In this document: positions 4,362 to 5,825 of the stretch, in pieces
How the letters are laid out: every line of letters begins with the position of its first letter
Numbering within the stretch: the stretch's first letter is position 1
Assembly: GCA_022710245.1 (NCBI GenBank)
Contig: JAKLHH010000543.1
Span: forward strand, 1-5,825
From: Myxococcota bacterium
GTDB taxonomy: Bacteria > Myxococcota > Polyangia > GCA-2747355 > JAKLHH01
Reading direction: 5' to 3'
Length of the DNA stretch: 5,825 nt
Notes under the pieces: generated by a model
Told to the model about the DNA's origin: nothing
The model's input: the letters and a program-made list of their open reading frames with translations, nothing else
Database searches by the model: none
Position numbers and translations under genes: made by a program

Positions 4362-5825
4362 ATGCGCCACGCGATGATGATCGACCTCGAGAAGTGCGTG
4401 GGCTGCATGGCCTGTGTCAGCTCGTGCAAGCAGCGCTGGGGGAGCGGACCAGGCGCCGCCCGCGACTGGGTGCATAGCTTCGAGCAGGGCACGCGAGGCA
4501 AGGACCTCGCGCTCACCTTCTACCCGGGGCTCTGCATGCAGTGCGAGCAGCACCCCTGCACGACGGACTGTCCGACCGGCGCGACCTTCATGAGCGCCAA
4601 GGGGGTGGTGATCGTCGACCCGGACGTCTGCATCGGTTGCGGCAACTGCGTCGCGGGCTGCGCCTACGGCGCGCGACACGTGGACCAGGAAAAGAAGATC
4701 GTCGAGAAGTGCAACCTCTGCGCGCCCTACGTGGCGCGCGGCGAGCAGCCCGCCTGCGTCGCCACCTGCCTCGCCGAGTGCCGCACCTTCGGCGACCTCG
4801 ACGACCCGGGGAGCGAGCTCTCGCGGCTGGTCCGTGCGCGTGACGCGCGGCCGCTGAAGACCGCCGCCGTCGACATCGGCCCCAAGGTGACCTACGCGGG
4901 GGCGGCCGAGCGGGAGCGGATCCTGGCGGCGGGGGTGATCACGCCGCCGCGGACGAGCGCGCTCACCCGCTTCTGGACGGGTCTCTCGCTCCCGTTCGCT
5001 CGCTACGTGGTGCCGGCGGTCGGGCTCGGCGCCGTCGCCGGCGGGGCGCTGGTGAACCTGATCAGCCGCCGCCAGCGCCTGCGTGGCGGCCACGGTCACG
5101 GCCGCGGGGAGCACGCGCAGGACCCGGCGCGCCCGCAGGAGCTGCCGCGGCACAAGGCCGGGATGCGGTTCCTCCACTGGTTCAACGCGCTGAGCTGGGC
5201 GCTGCTGCTGCTCACCGGGACCGCGCTGATGACCGCCAGCAGCTTCGCCTTCTTCGGGGTGAGCTTCCCGAAGGCCGTGGCCAGCCTCGTCGGCGGGGCG
5301 GCGGGGCTGCTGCGCCTGCACGTGGTCTGGGGGCTGATCTGGTCGCTCGTCATCGTGCCGCTCTTCCTCATCTACAAGGGCGGGGGGCGCGAGGCGCTCG
5401 AGGAGGTGCGGCTGCGCGCCGACGATCTGCGCTGGATCCTGCGCAAGCCCTTCGCCATGCTCGGGCTCGCCAGGCAGCCGCTCCCGCCCCAGGACAAGTA
5501 CAACGCGGGGCAGAAGATCTTCGCGCTCTCCGCGCTCGCCGGCACAGCGACCATCATCGCCAGCGGCGTGGTGATGACCTTTCACCTCGGGTCGGCGGCG
5601 GTGATCTCCGTCGCCATCGTCATCCACAAGCTCGCGATCGCGTTCGCGCTCCTCGGGGTCAGCGTCCACTTCACGATGGCCGCGATCCTGCGTGAGGAGC
5701 GCCCGGCGCTGAGGTCGATGCTGAGCGGCAAGATCGACCGCGCGCACGCCGAGTCGCACTGCACTCGCTGGGTGGAGGAGCTCGACCGAGAGACCGGCGA
5801 CAAGCCGGCAGCAAGGAGTGATGTA
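4362..5825 (+). CDS. Ferredoxin-cytochrome b fusion subunit (PhsB/FdnH + FdnI/PhsC type), 3' end outside window
   Basis: An uninterrupted frame of 488 codons without a stop before the window edge. Residues 1-150 form a beta-type subunit with four [4Fe-4S] motifs: C12/15/18/22, C58/61/66/70, C90/93/96/100 and C117/120/132/136. A hydrophobic helix (about 211-234) follows, as at the C-terminus of FdnH. After a basic, His-rich linker (235-265) comes a four-helix cytochrome b of the formate dehydrogenase gamma/PhsC family, with HW at 272, H320 (RLHVVWG), KYNAGQK (379-385), H422 and H436. The 14-residue H422-H436 spacing equals that of the FdnI heme ligands H155 and H169. Inferred topology: Fe-S domain periplasmic, linker cytoplasmic, then four helices, C-terminus cytoplasmic. 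It would carry electrons between membrane quinol and the catalytic subunit encoded 3 nt upstream. In classical enzymes these are two proteins. The end is probably near, since the last residues are polar. Confidence 0.93.
   Translation, partial: MRHAMMIDLEKCVGCMACVSSCKQRWGSGPGAARDWVHSFEQGTRGKDLALTFYPGLCMQCEQHPCTTDCPTGATFMSAKGVVIVDPDVCIGCGNCVAGCAYGARHVDQEKKIVEKCNLCAPYVARGEQPACVATCLAECRTFGDLDDPGSELSRLVRARDARPLKTAAVDIGPKVTYAGAAERERILAAGVITPPRTSALTRFWTGLSLPFARYVVPAVGLGAVAGGALVNLISRRQRLRGGHGHGRGEHAQDPARPQELPRHKAGMRFLHWFNALSWALLLLTGTALMTASSFAFFGVSFPKAVASLVGGAAGLLRLHVVWGLIWSLVIVPLFLIYKGGGREALEEVRLRADDLRWILRKPFAMLGLARQPLPPQDKYNAGQKIFALSALAGTATIIASGVVMTFHLGSAAVISVAIVIHKLAIAFALLGVSVHFTMAAILREERPALRSMLSGKIDRAHAESHCTRWVEELDRETGDKPAARSDV
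5813..5818 (+). promoter_or_regulatory. Possible ribosome binding site for a next gene beyond the window
   Basis: AAGGAG stands out at the extreme right edge, inside the open cytochrome b frame. The ATG at 5821 is only 2 nt away, too close for efficient use, so a start just past 5825 is likelier. If real, it means the operon continues and the fusion gene ends within a few codons. Weak evidence because the context is cut off. Confidence 0.3.

Noticed and set aside
4541..4843. 100-codon plus-strand ORF inside the ferredoxin domain
   Set aside because: Out of frame with the clear 16-cysteine ferredoxin coding sequence; an alternative-frame shadow.
2142..5759. Very long minus-strand open frame opposite the two enzyme genes
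   Set aside because: It encodes low-complexity Arg/Ala/Glu/Leu-rich sequence with no recognisable domain and lies opposite two genes with strong motifs; a GC-skew shadow.

Overview
The window is high-GC DNA (most third codon positions are G or C). It holds a divergently organised respiratory locus that looks like it comes from a high-GC proteobacterium or a relative such as a myxobacterial or Anaeromyxobacter-like lineage. That assignment rests only on base composition and gene content and is an inference. Four substantial genes are supported, and one of them runs off the right edge.

Layout: (1) 1-182 is non-coding as far as I can see, with only weak hairpins. (2) 183-1547, minus strand, encodes a single-component sigma-54 activator (PAS, AAA+, Fis-type HTH) with a cysteine-rich PAS domain and a GAFTDA variant of the GAFTGA loop. 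(3) 1548-1783 is the divergent control region. It carries a cluster of TGCAT/ATGCA half-sites (1560-1590), a 15-bp near-perfect inverted repeat (1617-1650), a convincing -24/-12 sigma-54 promoter reading rightward (1671-1686), and a possible 17-codon leader ORF (1731-1784) whose stop overlaps the next start. (4) 1784-2098, plus strand, is a small ArsR-family winged-helix repressor. (5) 2133-4358 is a Tat-exported molybdopterin oxidoreductase catalytic subunit with an N-terminal [4Fe-4S] motif and a candidate Mo-ligand cysteine, most like the thiosulfate/polysulfide reductase (PhsA/PsrA) branch of the DMSO reductase family. (6) 4362-5825 (open at the right edge) encodes one polypeptide combining a four-cluster ferredoxin subunit, a transmembrane anchor and a di-heme cytochrome b (FdnI/PhsC type). 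In classical enzymes the last two parts are separate proteins.

How it would work: the PAS-type activator, encoded divergently, would bind upstream of the -24/-12 promoter and switch on an operon of arsR-like gene, catalytic subunit and ferredoxin-cytochrome b fusion. The ArsR protein, made from the first cistron, could feed back on the same region, for instance at the 1617-1650 inverted repeat, giving a two-input switch. The enzyme would take electrons from quinol through the cytochrome b hemes and the periplasmic Fe-S wire to a molybdenum site on the outer face of the membrane, or run in reverse. The substrate cannot be fixed from sequence. A sulfur oxyanion or polysulfide is the leading guess, and an arsenic-linked role is an alternative.

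The most interesting points are the fused electron-transfer/membrane subunit and the layered regulation by a sigma-54 activator plus an embedded ArsR repressor.
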